Shown piece after piece: positions 1 to 7,455 of a stretch of 64,000 nt of DNA (positions are counted from its first letter, which is position 1; every line of letters begins with the position of its first letter). The stretch is from Lachnospiraceae bacterium (GTDB taxonomy: Bacteria; Bacillota; Clostridia; Lachnospirales; Lachnospiraceae), in contig JAFWTY010000016.1 in assembly GCA_017518735.1 (NCBI GenBank), positions 1 to 64,000 of the forward strand, in the 5' to 3' direction. Below the pieces are notes generated by a model. The model made no database searches, was not told where the DNA came from, and worked only from the letters and a program-made list of their open reading frames with translations. The translations under genes were made by a program, and so were the position numbers.

Positions 1-73
1 AGGTAGATAGGGCCAAGGTGTAAGTGCAGTGATGCATTCAGCTGATGGTTACTAATCGATCGAAAGCTTATCC
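1..73 (+). rRNA. 23S ribosomal RNA, 3' end (partial)
   Basis: The first ~70 bases match the conserved 3' end of 23S rRNA: the segment with AGGTGTAAGTGCAGTGATGC, then TTCAGCTGATGGTTACTAAT, then a closing AAGCTTATCC. The gene enters from the left edge, so only the tail is seen. The exact 3' end is uncertain by a few bases. No 5S rRNA sequence follows in the 95 bases before the first tRNA. Confidence 0.85.
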
Positions 74-169
74 AGAGGTTAGGTTAAAATGTTATTCCAA
101 GGAACTTGGTGAGAAGATATACTGTGTTCGGTTTTGAAGGTGCAAGAAATGAACCTTTTAAAGTAATAT

Positions 170-243
170 GGCCCATTGGCTCAGTTGGTTAGAGCGCCGC
201 CCTGTCACGGCGGAGGTCGTCGGTTCAAGTCCGTCATGGGTCG
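170..243 (+). tRNA. tRNA-Asp (GTC)
   Basis: A complete cloverleaf is visible. The acceptor GGCCCAT pairs with ATGGGTC (one G-T pair), the anticodon loop CTGTCAC gives anticodon GTC, and the T-loop is GTTCAAGTC. The discriminator base is G and no CCA is encoded. It is the first of three tRNAs downstream of the 23S gene, probably cotranscribed with the rRNA. Confidence 0.96.
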
Positions 244-279
244 CACGCCTCGTCTTTTCTATGGAAAGGCGAGGTGTAA

Positions 280-352
280 GGGGTCTTAGCTCAGCTGGGA
301 GAGCATCTGCCTTACAAGCAGAGGGTCATAGGTTCGAGCCCTATAGGCCCCA
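280..352 (+). tRNA. tRNA-Val (TAC)
   Basis: The acceptor GGGGTCT pairs with AGGCCCC (one G-T pair). The anticodon loop CTTACAA gives TAC, and the T-loop is GTTCGAGCC. The discriminator is A and no CCA is encoded. Second tRNA of the rRNA-linked cluster. Confidence 0.96.
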
Positions 353-375
353 CGTCAACTGAAGACCAGTTGCAT

Positions 376-461
376 GCCGGCGTGGCGGAACTGGCAGACG
401 CACAGGACTTAAAATCCTGCGAGGGTAAAACTTCGTACCGGTTCGATTCCGGTCGCCGGCA
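376..461 (+). tRNA. tRNA-Leu (TAA)
   Basis: The acceptor GCCGGCG pairs with CGCCGGC. The anticodon loop CTTAAAA gives TAA, and a long variable arm marks a class II tRNA. Discriminator A, no encoded CCA. Its last 22 bases plus four more (440-465) are repeated exactly at 3452-3477, on the far side of the BlaI/BlaR1 pair. It is the last gene of the cluster, followed at once by a terminator. Confidence 0.96.
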
Positions 462-465
462 GGAA
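440..465 (+). repeat. 26-bp direct repeat, copy 1 (tRNA-Leu 3' end)
   Basis: This stretch starts in the T-arm of tRNA-Leu and ends four bases past the gene. It is identical to 3452-3477. Together the copies bracket a 2,986-bp segment carrying only the BlaI/BlaR1-like pair, the usual geometry of an insertion at a tRNA 3' end. No integrase is present. Confidence 0.9.
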
Positions 466-501
466 AGAGTTACAAATCAATTCGGTTTGTAACTCTTTTT
501 T
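465..501 (+). terminator. Rho-independent terminator of the rRNA/tRNA operon
   Basis: A perfect 12-bp stem (AAGAGTTACAAA with TTTGTAACTCTT) has a 9-base loop and runs into a T-tract. It begins four bases after the tRNA-Leu. Confidence 0.9.
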
Positions 502-556
502 CTTTCTTAGGATATAAATTGAGCCGTTATCCTTACTTGGATAGCGGCTCTTATGA

Positions 557-2893
557 TTATTCGTTAATACTGACTGTCTTAGCAATCTTTATTGCTTCTT
601 CTTTACTGAATTCTTTTTTTGAAAGGCTTAAAACATAGTATGTGTCCTCACCTTCTTTTACAAACCAGAAGTACCAGTATTCACTCGTTAAGTCTATTTT
701 AGAAGTATCGATTCCATTTTGTTTCATTTGCTCGATTTGAGGAGCAGTATATAAAGAGTGATTTTCTTCGAGCATAATTGCCGGCCATTGCATGTTGGAA
801 CGTTCCAAACCGATTACTTCGAGGTATTTTTCGACCGTGTGGTTCGGAATCATTACCCCAGACAGATTCGGAATGCCGTTCGTATAGGTTACTTTTGTAT
901 TAGCCGCAGGATATTTGGTCAGCATACCGGAGAAAAGCCATTCGAGTGGGGCTTCGCCATTTTCTTCCCCGTTGTAACTTTGCGGAAGGATTAAGAAGGA
1001 ACCGCCGTATCCACCATCCGCATCGTATTCGCTGAAACTGTATCCGTTGGGAAGTTCAATTGCAGAGAGCCAGTTGGAAACCTGTACCATATCGGAGTCG
1101 CTATCTTCCGATGGGGAGAATGATAAATTCAGCACTTGTATTTTTCCGTTCTTATCATAATTAAAATACACATCGGCTGTTCCCAATATATCGAATTTGC
1201 CACCGAGGCCTTCAATACCATGCGTTGCGATGATGCAATCTTTTCCATCAAAGGAGCCACGCTTGATTTCCCAAACACCCCATGCGGCGGGGCCACCCAA
1301 GTCTGTACCCGGCTGACTGTACTTATCCGTGTAAAGGATGTCATTTGCTACACTTTTTAGAACGCCGTCTTCGGAATTATAAAGTTTGGTATAATGCTCT
1401 TTAATATCATATCCGACAAATTGATTATAACCGTCACATGTAATATGGACATAGATTCCGGAGTTTTCCTCTACATTTTTTACATCACTGGTGCTTTTGC
1501 CTCTTGTTACATGAAGTGGGAAAGCGTTGGTATAATGATCGGATTCATATCCGACATCTGTATTTTCCAGTTCTTTCCAGGAAGATCCGGACTTCTTTAA
1601 TGCGACATACTGTGTTTGTGGCATGGAATTCACGGCTGGATAAACGGTTACGAAGATTTCTTCTTTTCCGTCTTCGTCCAAATCTATGTACCAGGCTTCG
1701 TCAAAATGGCAGGGCAGAACATTTTCTCCGTGATATATAATTTCGCCGTCGAAGTATAAATCCCATAGGAACTTGTAATTATCATTTTCTTCGAAAGATT
1801 GAGCAATAATATACTCATCCGTTCCGTCTTGGTCAATATCGCCAAAATCGGTTTTATTCTCACCTTCTTGCAGAAACTTTTCCGAAGGAATTTCCTCATT
1901 TGCAATTTCCGATTGTGAAGGAGCGGTGTTTATTTCTTTTTTCTTTGGATTAGTAAGGAAACATACTGTTACTACGACAATGCAGACTAAGGCTGCGATA
2001 ATGATCCAAAATGCCGGTTTCTTATAATTCAGGATCCCCTTTACACGACTCTTTACTCCGGTTTCGCCGAATGCCAAAGGGCAGGCAGCAATTCTTTTTC
2101 TTTGCAGCGCACAATCAAGAAGAGCCTGGGAATACATCGCAAGGTAATCTTTGTCCTTATCCTTGATTACTTTTTCGTCGCAGGCAGATTCGATATCTCT
2201 GCAGAGTAAAATGTATGCCACCCAGCAAAGGGGATGAAACCAGTAAACAGAGAGGAGCAGGAAGCCAAGTGGTTTCCATAGGTTATCAAGCCGCTTTAAA
2301 TGTGAGGTTTCGTGAGCGATGACAAACTGTCTGGTTTCATCCTCCAGAGAGGATGGAATATAAATACTCGGCTTAAATACTCCCAGGATGAAAGGTGATT
2401 TGATTTCGTCACATAACAGAATCCGTTTGGATTTTTCGCCATCTTGATTAAGCGGAACAGAAGCACGAACCCGTCTCTTTAACAGTAAAAAGCTAATCAG
2501 AGCATATATAAGCATTCCTGCTATGCCTGCAATCCAAACAATAGATGCAATCGAAACCAGAATTTGCAAGGGGTTAACACTGTCTCCGATTGCCGGCGCA
2601 AAGGTTTCCGTGATCACGGGATTTACAGCATTATTTACGACGCGAATTCCGGAATCGATAACGGGTTTTTGCTCGTATACTATATTTGTCGGAACAACTT
2701 CAGAACTCGGTACCAGGCTTAATACGCTCTCAATGGAGAACGGAAGAAGTAATCTGACGGCTACCAAAGCCCATAAAAGACAACTGATCCATTTCGGAGC
2801 TTTTTTAAGAAGCAGACGGAGAATAATAACCGCAAGGATTAACCATCCGGCGGTAAGGCTGATATTCAGAATTTTCAGGAAAACGGTACTCAT
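557..2893 (-). CDS. BlaR1/MecR1-like M56-family membrane metallopeptidase with a non-PBP extracellular domain
   Basis: The product has 778 residues. The N-terminal part has hydrophobic segments at about 7-25, 35-55 and 100-135. A zinc-peptidase motif HETSH lies near residue 192, with downstream hydrophobic helices and the conserved segment ESACDEKVI, as in BlaR1/MecR1 antirepressors. A further membrane segment near 300-320 leads to a ~450-residue extracellular region. That region contains FG-GAP-like acidic loops (DIDQDGTDEY and DLDEDGKEEI) and no penicillin-binding SxxK sensor is recognised. In the known family, the sensor domain triggers the peptidase, which leads to BlaI cleavage. Here the inducer is unknown, so a beta-lactam role is not implied. 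It overlaps the BlaI-like gene by 4 bp and is translated after it. Confidence 0.85.
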   Translation of the reverse strand: MSTVFLKILNISLTAGWLILAVIILRLLLKKAPKWISCLLWALVAVRLLLPFSIESVLSLVPSSEVVPTNIVYEQKPVIDSGIRVVNNAVNPVITETFAPAIGDSVNPLQILVSIASIVWIAGIAGMLIYALISFLLLKRRVRASVPLNQDGEKSKRILLCDEIKSPFILGVFKPSIYIPSSLEDETRQFVIAHETSHLKRLDNLWKPLGFLLLSVYWFHPLCWVAYILLCRDIESACDEKVIKDKDKDYLAMYSQALLDCALQRKRIAACPLAFGETGVKSRVKGILNYKKPAFWIIIAALVCIVVVTVCFLTNPKKKEINTAPSQSEIANEEIPSEKFLQEGENKTDFGDIDQDGTDEYIIAQSFEENDNYKFLWDLYFDGEIIYHGENVLPCHFDEAWYIDLDEDGKEEIFVTVYPAVNSMPQTQYVALKKSGSSWKELENTDVGYESDHYTNAFPLHVTRGKSTSDVKNVEENSGIYVHITCDGYNQFVGYDIKEHYTKLYNSEDGVLKSVANDILYTDKYSQPGTDLGGPAAWGVWEIKRGSFDGKDCIIATHGIEGLGGKFDILGTADVYFNYDKNGKIQVLNLSFSPSEDSDSDMVQVSNWLSAIELPNGYSFSEYDADGGYGGSFLILPQSYNGEENGEAPLEWLFSGMLTKYPAANTKVTYTNGIPNLSGVMIPNHTVEKYLEVIGLERSNMQWPAIMLEENHSLYTAPQIEQMKQNGIDTSKIDLTSEYWYFWFVKEGEDTYYVLSLSKKEFSKEEAIKIAKTVSINE

Positions 2894-3258
2894 TTGTTTT
2901 TCTCCTTGAAGGCATCAATCATTTGCTGGATTTCTTCGGCTTCTTTTGCAGTCAGTTTCTTGTTGGAGATAAATGCCGCCACGAAAGCAGGAAGGGATCC
3001 GGCATAGGAATCTTCCACAATCTGTTCGCTCTTTGCTGCATAAAACTGTTCTTTGGATATCAGCGAGGTGACGATGCCATCCTCGTTTTTAAGCAATCCT
3101 TTTTCACACAATTTACGAAGCACAGTATAGGTGGTCGGTTTTTTCCAGTTGAGTTCCTTATCACAAATCTTTACTAATTCACCGGATCCAATCGGTTCAT
3201 TCGCCCATACAATGTCCGCAAAACGTTCCTGTACAGCACCAAGTTCAAAATCAATCAT
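2890..3258 (-). CDS. BlaI/MecI/CopY-family transcriptional repressor
   Basis: A 122-residue protein of normal family length. The winged-helix N-terminal half has the segment KKPTTYTVLRKLCEKGLL, typical of BlaI recognition helices, and is followed by a C-terminal dimerisation region. The start at 3258 has a CGGAGG ribosome binding site about 9 bases upstream. It forms an operon with the membrane peptidase downstream (ATGA-type 4-bp overlap). Two palindromic operators cover the promoter (see 3276-3318). Inference: it represses its own operon until the peptidase inactivates it. Confidence 0.92.
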   Translation of the reverse strand: MIDFELGAVQERFADIVWANEPIGSGELVKICDKELNWKKPTTYTVLRKLCEKGLLKNEDGIVTSLISKEQFYAAKSEQIVEDSYAGSLPAFVAAFISNKKLTAKEAEEIQQMIDAFKEKNK

Positions 3259-3275
3259 ATTGTTATACCTCCGTC

Positions 3276-3330
3276 GGTTTATTCAAATAAACCATACTTG
3301 AAGTTTATCGCGATAAACCAAATTTGTCAA
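3276..3330 (-). promoter_or_regulatory. blaI-like promoter with two palindromic operators
   Basis: On the minus strand, TTGACA (3325-3330) and TAAACT (3302-3307) are 17 bases apart. A perfect 16-bp palindrome, GTTTATCGCGATAAAC (3303-3318), fills the spacer and overlaps the -10 box. A second, nearly perfect palindrome, GGTTTATTCAAATAAACC (3276-3293), lies between the start of transcription and the ribosome binding site. The shared half-site is GGTTTAT and the centres are 26 bp apart. This arrangement is typical of autorepression by a BlaI-type dimer. Confidence 0.85.
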
Positions 3331-3451
3331 TAGAAGAAATATTGGAATTATCAACTTGACTAATTGATTAACAAGTAGGTTCGAAAAGAGGTTCAAAAAA
3401 GAAGGTGAGACCGCAAAACTCCTTTCTTACAGTATTTTCGCCGCATTCGGA

Positions 3452-3477
3452 GGTTCGATTCCGGTCGCCGGCAGGAA
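3452..3477 (+). repeat. 26-bp direct repeat, copy 2 (orphan tRNA-Leu 3' end)
   Basis: Exact copy of 440-465 without the rest of a tRNA: the bases upstream do not fold as a tRNA. It is followed by its own terminator hairpin of similar layout but different stem sequence, so tRNA-tail plus terminator recurs as a unit. Confidence 0.9.
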
Positions 3478-3512
3478 GAACTGCAGATCAAATTGATTTG
3501 CAGTTCTTTTTT
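3477..3512 (+). terminator. Terminator hairpin after the orphan tRNA-Leu tail
   Basis: The stem AGAACTGCA pairs with TGCAGTTCT, extended by ATCA/TGAT with one mismatch, and is followed by six T. It probably once ended a tRNA transcript. The 3319-3451 stretch before it, beyond the promoter, holds no gene that I can see. Confidence 0.8.
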
Positions 3513-3722
3513 ATTCCATGAGAAAAAATGCATTGGGATTACTTTTATGATATTATGATTTGAGGGATTTTAATGAGACAACCCTTGTCTCATTCAGTAA
3601 AATAGGGCATTTGCTCGTTTTGTGTCCTTCTAAAAATGTTGTACCGGAAGTACGATTTGCTCATAAGGCAGCCGCAAAAGAGTGGCAGATAATTCCAAAA
3701 CAACTTTTAGGAGGACAAAACA

Positions 3723-3815
3723 ATGAAGAAAAATGTAAGTGCAGCAATGGTAGCAACAGCGCGTTGCGTGATTTTTACGGACCGAAGTGGTATATTGAAA
3801 TCACAGAGGAGGTAA
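3723..3815 (+). CDS. 30-residue small ORF upstream of the XRE regulator
   Basis: The reading frame starts MKKNVSAAMVATARCV and ends KSQRR. A strong site (AGGAGG at about 3710-3715) precedes the ATG. Its last codons, AGG AGG TAA, form the ribosome binding site of the next gene. The hydrophobic start resembles a signal-peptide stub, so it may be a leader peptide, a tiny protein coupled to the regulator, or the remains of a longer gene. No homologue recognised. Confidence 0.4.
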   Translation: MKKNVSAAMVATARCVIFTDRSGILKSQRR

Positions 3816-3821
3816 CGGATT

Positions 3822-4586
3822 ATGGATACGAAAGAAGTTTTACTTGAACTCAGAACCAAGAACGGAATGTCGCAGGATGAGCTTGCGGAGAAGATTTTTG
3901 TGACGAGACAGGCGGTTTCCCGCTGGGAAAACGGTGAGACGGTGCCGAATACGGAGACGTTGAAACTTTTATCGAATTTGTTCGGGGTTTCTATCAATAC
4001 CCTGCTTGGCTCACCGAATAAGCTGATTTGCCAGTGCTGCGGAATGCCGATGGAAGATGAAATCCTCGGACGTAACAAGGACGGCTCCATTAACGAAGAG
4101 TACTGCAAGTGGTGCTATGCGGACGGAACCTACACTTACAGCAACATGGACGATCTGATTGATGTCTGTGTAAAACACATGGCGAGCGAGGAATTCAGCG
4201 AAGAGCAGTGCAGGGAATATCTGAAAGAATCCTTGCCGAAGCTGAATTATTGGAAGAAATATGAGGAACTCTCCGACGACGGGCAGTTTGATGAATTCAA
4301 AAAGCAACTGATCGGCGAAATCAATGCCCTTCGGGTTGAGGGCATGCCGGAAGTAAAGAGCCTGAACGCGCTGGTCGGCAAGTTCGTCAACATCGAATAT
4401 ACACTTCCGAGCGGAATGAAGGCCAAATTCTTAAACGACGGAACGACCTATCTCGGCACCCAGCTTGAGTCCGAAATCGTGGACGGAATGTGCTTCGGAG
4501 TCTTGGCAAATATGGATTTTATCCTGATTTGTTCATATGAAAAGGACTGCGTGAACTCGGAACTTCTGCTTTACAAGAAAAGATAG
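3822..4586 (+). CDS. XRE-family HTH regulator with a zinc-ribbon domain
   Basis: 254 residues. Residues 1-65 form a helix-turn-helix of the Cro/CI type (MSQDELAEKIFVTRQAVSRWENG). Residues ~68-150 hold a putative zinc-ribbon region with CQCCGMPM and YCKWCYADGTY, whose paired cysteines would bind metal. The C-terminal ~70 residues are a small beta-rich domain of unknown function. The start is set by AGAGGAGG about 9 bases upstream, lying in the end of the 30-residue ORF. The combination of HTH and this zinc ribbon is common in Clostridia; the target genes cannot be told from the sequence. Confidence 0.85.
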   Translation: MDTKEVLLELRTKNGMSQDELAEKIFVTRQAVSRWENGETVPNTETLKLLSNLFGVSINTLLGSPNKLICQCCGMPMEDEILGRNKDGSINEEYCKWCYADGTYTYSNMDDLIDVCVKHMASEEFSEEQCREYLKESLPKLNYWKKYEELSDDGQFDEFKKQLIGEINALRVEGMPEVKSLNALVGKFVNIEYTLPSGMKAKFLNDGTTYLGTQLESEIVDGMCFGVLANMDFILICSYEKDCVNSELLLYKKR

Positions 4587-4604
4587 TATTCGGATTCGCC
4601 CGTG

Positions 4605-5204
4605 TCAATTGGGACGGTCTATTGAAACGACGGGAAATCCGTCTTTATAGTCTTTGATCAGATAAGGATGGGCTTTTGCGTATGCAAAAAGTTCGTCCTT
4701 TAATTTTGCGCGGACAAATTCTTTGACAACGGCAATGTCCAGTTTATTGACTGATGGACAGGTGGGAGTTAAGGCGATGACAAGTTCGCCGGAGGTAAGC
4801 CGCATAACGCGGAGGGGCCATATTTTGCAGTCCCAGGGCTTTTCTTCATTGTTTAGAAGGCAGCCGTGTTCGCCAAGATAAGGGCAGGGCGCTTCTTCGT
4901 CAGGGGAGTCTGTTTGGTATCTGTCTGAAAGATCGTAGGTGGCGTAAGTTCGGTCTTCAAACGTGAATTTGCGCAGGGCAGATTCGAGATTGGCTGACTG
5001 AACGGGAGTTTTGTCAAGTTTCGTTTCGTTGGAACTGTCTGTGAAAAGCGTACCGGAAGGCTCTGCACACAGACGATTATCTGCCTTGATGGCCGCCATA
5101 TTTTCTTCCGTAAAAACCGGTGTCTCCCAAAGCGACGTTCTTCTGAACGCGCAGCAGAAGCGACAGGAGGCACAGTCTTCTTTTTTCAGTATCTCTCCAA
5201 GCAT
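4605..5204 (-). CDS. YkgJ-type Cys-cluster protein (putative metal-cluster protein)
   Basis: 199 residues. The N-terminal motif CASCRFCC and a later pair of cysteines (CPYLGEHGCLL and the PWDCKIWPLR segment) fit the YkgJ/UPF0153 family, thought to bind zinc or iron and of unknown biochemical role. It lies 12 bases downstream of the DUF2156 gene on the same strand and is probably cotranscribed with it. Confidence 0.8.
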   Translation of the reverse strand: MLGEILKKEDCASCRFCCAFRRTSLWETPVFTEENMAAIKADNRLCAEPSGTLFTDSSNETKLDKTPVQSANLESALRKFTFEDRTYATYDLSDRYQTDSPDEEAPCPYLGEHGCLLNNEEKPWDCKIWPLRVMRLTSGELVIALTPTCPSVNKLDIAVVKEFVRAKLKDELFAYAKAHPYLIKDYKDGFPVVSIDRPN

Positions 5205-5216
5205 ATCCCAATATCC

Positions 5217-6149
5217 TTAAATCTGTTTTACCACGTATTTCTCAATCATATATTCCGGGCAGTAGGACGTTTTTGCGCGGCGTAAGCCTTCGACGCCTAA
5301 GTCCTCTTCGCGGTTAATGTATTTGTAATCCTTGCAACAGAGCAGGGCAAATTCGTTGCAGAGGAGCTGGTAGACACCGGTAATGTCCTTGCGTCCCTTC
5401 TCAATCACTTCATCCATGCATTCATCATTCAGTGCAACGCCTGCGGCATAGCCGACCACGGTGCCTCTTACATAAACCACGATGCCTTTCATTTCCAGTT
5501 CTTCAAAATGAGAGAGGTAGAATTTGATTGCCTCGTGCTCACGCGCAAGCAATTCATCGGGGCCGTCGGCAAGGCGGCTTTTAATCCACTCCATCTGGAA
5601 AACCATCACATCGGTCATGTTTTCCTCGGAGATGTCTTCAATCCGGACATGTCCTTCATATGCGGAATAAAAGGCCCGAACCCGGTTTCTTTTATCCCTG
5701 AGAGCCTTACCCGGCAGGACTCTTAATGATTCCGCTGAGTAGACATACTCTGCATAATCACGGGAATACTCATATTCAAAGGCAGTCGGATAGCTACTTT
5801 CCAGCAGGGTTTTAAACGCTTCCGTCGCGGTATAAAAGACTGCCTTGCAGCCGTGCTCTGCAGCATCCTCAAGAAGGAGGTCTATGCTGCGACGGAATTT
5901 TGCCTCACCTTTGGGAGAGGAGATATTAAAATCTCCAAGCGGAGCCAGGTAATACCGCTCCCCGGTACAGTCAAGCGCGCTTCTGTGTACATATAGCACG
6001 TCATCCGCGATGGCATATTCATCTCCGTACTTCATCGAAAGTCCCGTCATCAGGATCAGCGAATGCTGGCACGACGAAGAACCGTATCGCTCAAGATACG
6101 GGCGGAGGATCTCTTTATCTTCAATTGTTACGGGTTTAAATTCCTGCAT
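5217..6149 (-). CDS. DUF2156 / GNAT-fold aminoacyl-transferase-like protein
   Basis: 310 residues from the ATG at 6149, chosen over the longer frame to 6257 because a GGAG site sits six bases upstream and the extra N-terminal residues look unrelated. The sequence matches the phosphatidylglycerol-lysyltransferase C-terminal (DUF2156) type: an N-terminal GNAT-like half with YLAPLGDF, then a second half containing VVYVRGTVVGYAAG and NREEDLGVEGLRRAKTSY. The membrane half of MprF-type proteins is absent, so this is a soluble form common in Firmicutes. Substrate unknown. It leads the two-gene operon with the Cys-cluster protein. Confidence 0.8.
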   Translation of the reverse strand: MQEFKPVTIEDKEILRPYLERYGSSSCQHSLILMTGLSMKYGDEYAIADDVLYVHRSALDCTGERYYLAPLGDFNISSPKGEAKFRRSIDLLLEDAAEHGCKAVFYTATEAFKTLLESSYPTAFEYEYSRDYAEYVYSAESLRVLPGKALRDKRNRVRAFYSAYEGHVRIEDISEENMTDVMVFQMEWIKSRLADGPDELLAREHEAIKFYLSHFEELEMKGIVVYVRGTVVGYAAGVALNDECMDEVIEKGRKDITGVYQLLCNEFALLCCKDYKYINREEDLGVEGLRRAKTSYCPEYMIEKYVVKQI

Positions 6150-6301
6150 ATTTTTCTCCGTTAATAAGATTTTAAGAAAACCAGAGAACCATGTAAAGAA
6201 AAAACACATTCTTTTGGTCGTAGAAAGTGTATTTTTTGCTATTTTGCGCTGTTTCATGTTACAATAAATTGTTTTGTTGTGTAAAAGGTCGGGGTATCTT
6301 T

Positions 6302-6604
6302 ATGTTTTACGAGTTGGAAAAAGGCTCCGGAACGCAGTTTGACCCGGCAATCACGCCCATTCTGATCAGTCTGATGGACAGAGGAGAGATGAATCCCGAG
6401 ACCATCGAAGGTAATGCGGTAGACGAGAGCGGAGAAGTGATTCCGGAGTTAAAGGAAAAAATGAAAAACTCCGATACTTACATTCAGTATACCGAAGACT
6501 GCAGAATTCTTGCGCTTTATGACAGAAGCGACGAGGAAATGAGAGAGATCACGGAAGTGATTCAGAATGCATCTTCGGGGAATACGTTAATCAGCGGTCT
6601 TTAG
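6302..6604 (+). CDS. Small protein resembling the C-terminal end of an HD-GYP domain
   Basis: 100 residues from the ATG at 6302, preceded by GGTCGGGG. The first 30 residues (YELEKGSGTQFDPAITPILI) resemble the closing segment of HD-GYP c-di-GMP phosphodiesterases, where G-T-x-F-D-P precedes the last helix. No HD or GYP catalytic motif is present. The rest is acidic and unrecognised. Either a stand-alone small protein or a remnant of a larger signalling protein; not expected to be a phosphodiesterase. Confidence 0.6.
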   Translation: MFYELEKGSGTQFDPAITPILISLMDRGEMNPETIEGNAVDESGEVIPELKEKMKNSDTYIQYTEDCRILALYDRSDEEMREITEVIQNASSGNTLISGL

Positions 6605-6731
6605 GGTGAGAGTGCGATAATATTTTTTTCTTTTTTTTTAATAAAAAAAGTGTTAAAATATTTTAAATATGTGGTTAAAACCATATATACAACTTAGTGA
6701 AGCAAATTATTCAGAATCGGAGGGATGGTTT

Positions 6732-7430
6732 ATGAAGAAATTTATCGCTGAATTTATCGGTACCTGTGTTCTTGTAACGCTTGGTTGCGGAACCGCAATG
6801 CTGACCGGATGTGAGCTTTGGGGCGGATATCTTGCTACCGCACTTGCTTTCGGTCTTGTAATCGTAGGCATGGCATATTGTGTAGGAAACGTTTCCGGAT
6901 GCCATATCAACCCGGCTGTCAGCCTTGCAGTTTTGATTAACGGCGGAATTACCGTAAAAGAGTTCTTCCTTTACATTTGCGCTCAGTGCCTTGGTGCATT
7001 TGCAGGCGCAGGCTTACTTGCAGCAATTTTCAACCTCGGCGGTGTAAAAGATTTAACCGGCGGATTCGGATCCAACGGACTTGGCGGCGTAAGCGGAAGC
7101 GTAACTGCAGGACTTTTGGTAGAAGTTGTTCTTACTTTCATCTTCGTTCTTACCATTCTCGGTGTTACCAGCAAGAAGGCTAACCACGGTTCCTTCGGCG
7201 GTTTGATCATCGGTCTTACCCTTGTACTTGTTCACATCCTTGGTATCGGCTTAACCGGTACGAGCGTAAACCCTGCAAGAAGTTTGGGACCCGCTATTGT
7301 AGCATTAATCACCGGCAACGGCGATCCTATCTCATGCGTATGGGTATTCATCGTTGGACCTTTCATCGGTGCCATCGTAGCAGCTTTCGTTCACAAGTTG
7401 CTTGAATCCTCTGATGCAAAAGAGGCATAA
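6732..7430 (+). CDS. aqpZ: Aquaporin Z-type water channel
   Basis: 232 residues, six membrane segments and two half-helices. Both NPA boxes are intact: HINPAVSLAV and VNPARSLGPA. The selectivity positions read Phe (ALAFGL), His (LVHILGIG), Thr (GTSVNP) and Arg (NPAR), the pattern of water-selective AqpZ and not of glycerol facilitators, which carry Gly in place of the His. The start at 6732 follows GGAGGG; the longer frame from 6669 lacks a site. Located in the cytoplasmic membrane. It is followed 25 bases later by ddh, perhaps in one transcript. Confidence 0.92.
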   Translation: MKKFIAEFIGTCVLVTLGCGTAMLTGCELWGGYLATALAFGLVIVGMAYCVGNVSGCHINPAVSLAVLINGGITVKEFFLYICAQCLGAFAGAGLLAAIFNLGGVKDLTGGFGSNGLGGVSGSVTAGLLVEVVLTFIFVLTILGVTSKKANHGSFGGLIIGLTLVLVHILGIGLTGTSVNPARSLGPAIVALITGNGDPISCVWVFIVGPFIGAIVAAFVHKLLESSDAKEA

Positions 7431-7455
7431 AATAAATAACTAGAGGTAAAAAGAA

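Noticed and set aside
168..362. 64-residue frame over the first two tRNA genes
   Set aside because: It lies wholly on tRNA-Asp and tRNA-Val and has no ribosome site.
3560..3847. 95-residue frame before the XRE regulator
   Set aside because: No ribosome site, odd composition, and it overlaps both the better small ORF and the start of the regulator.
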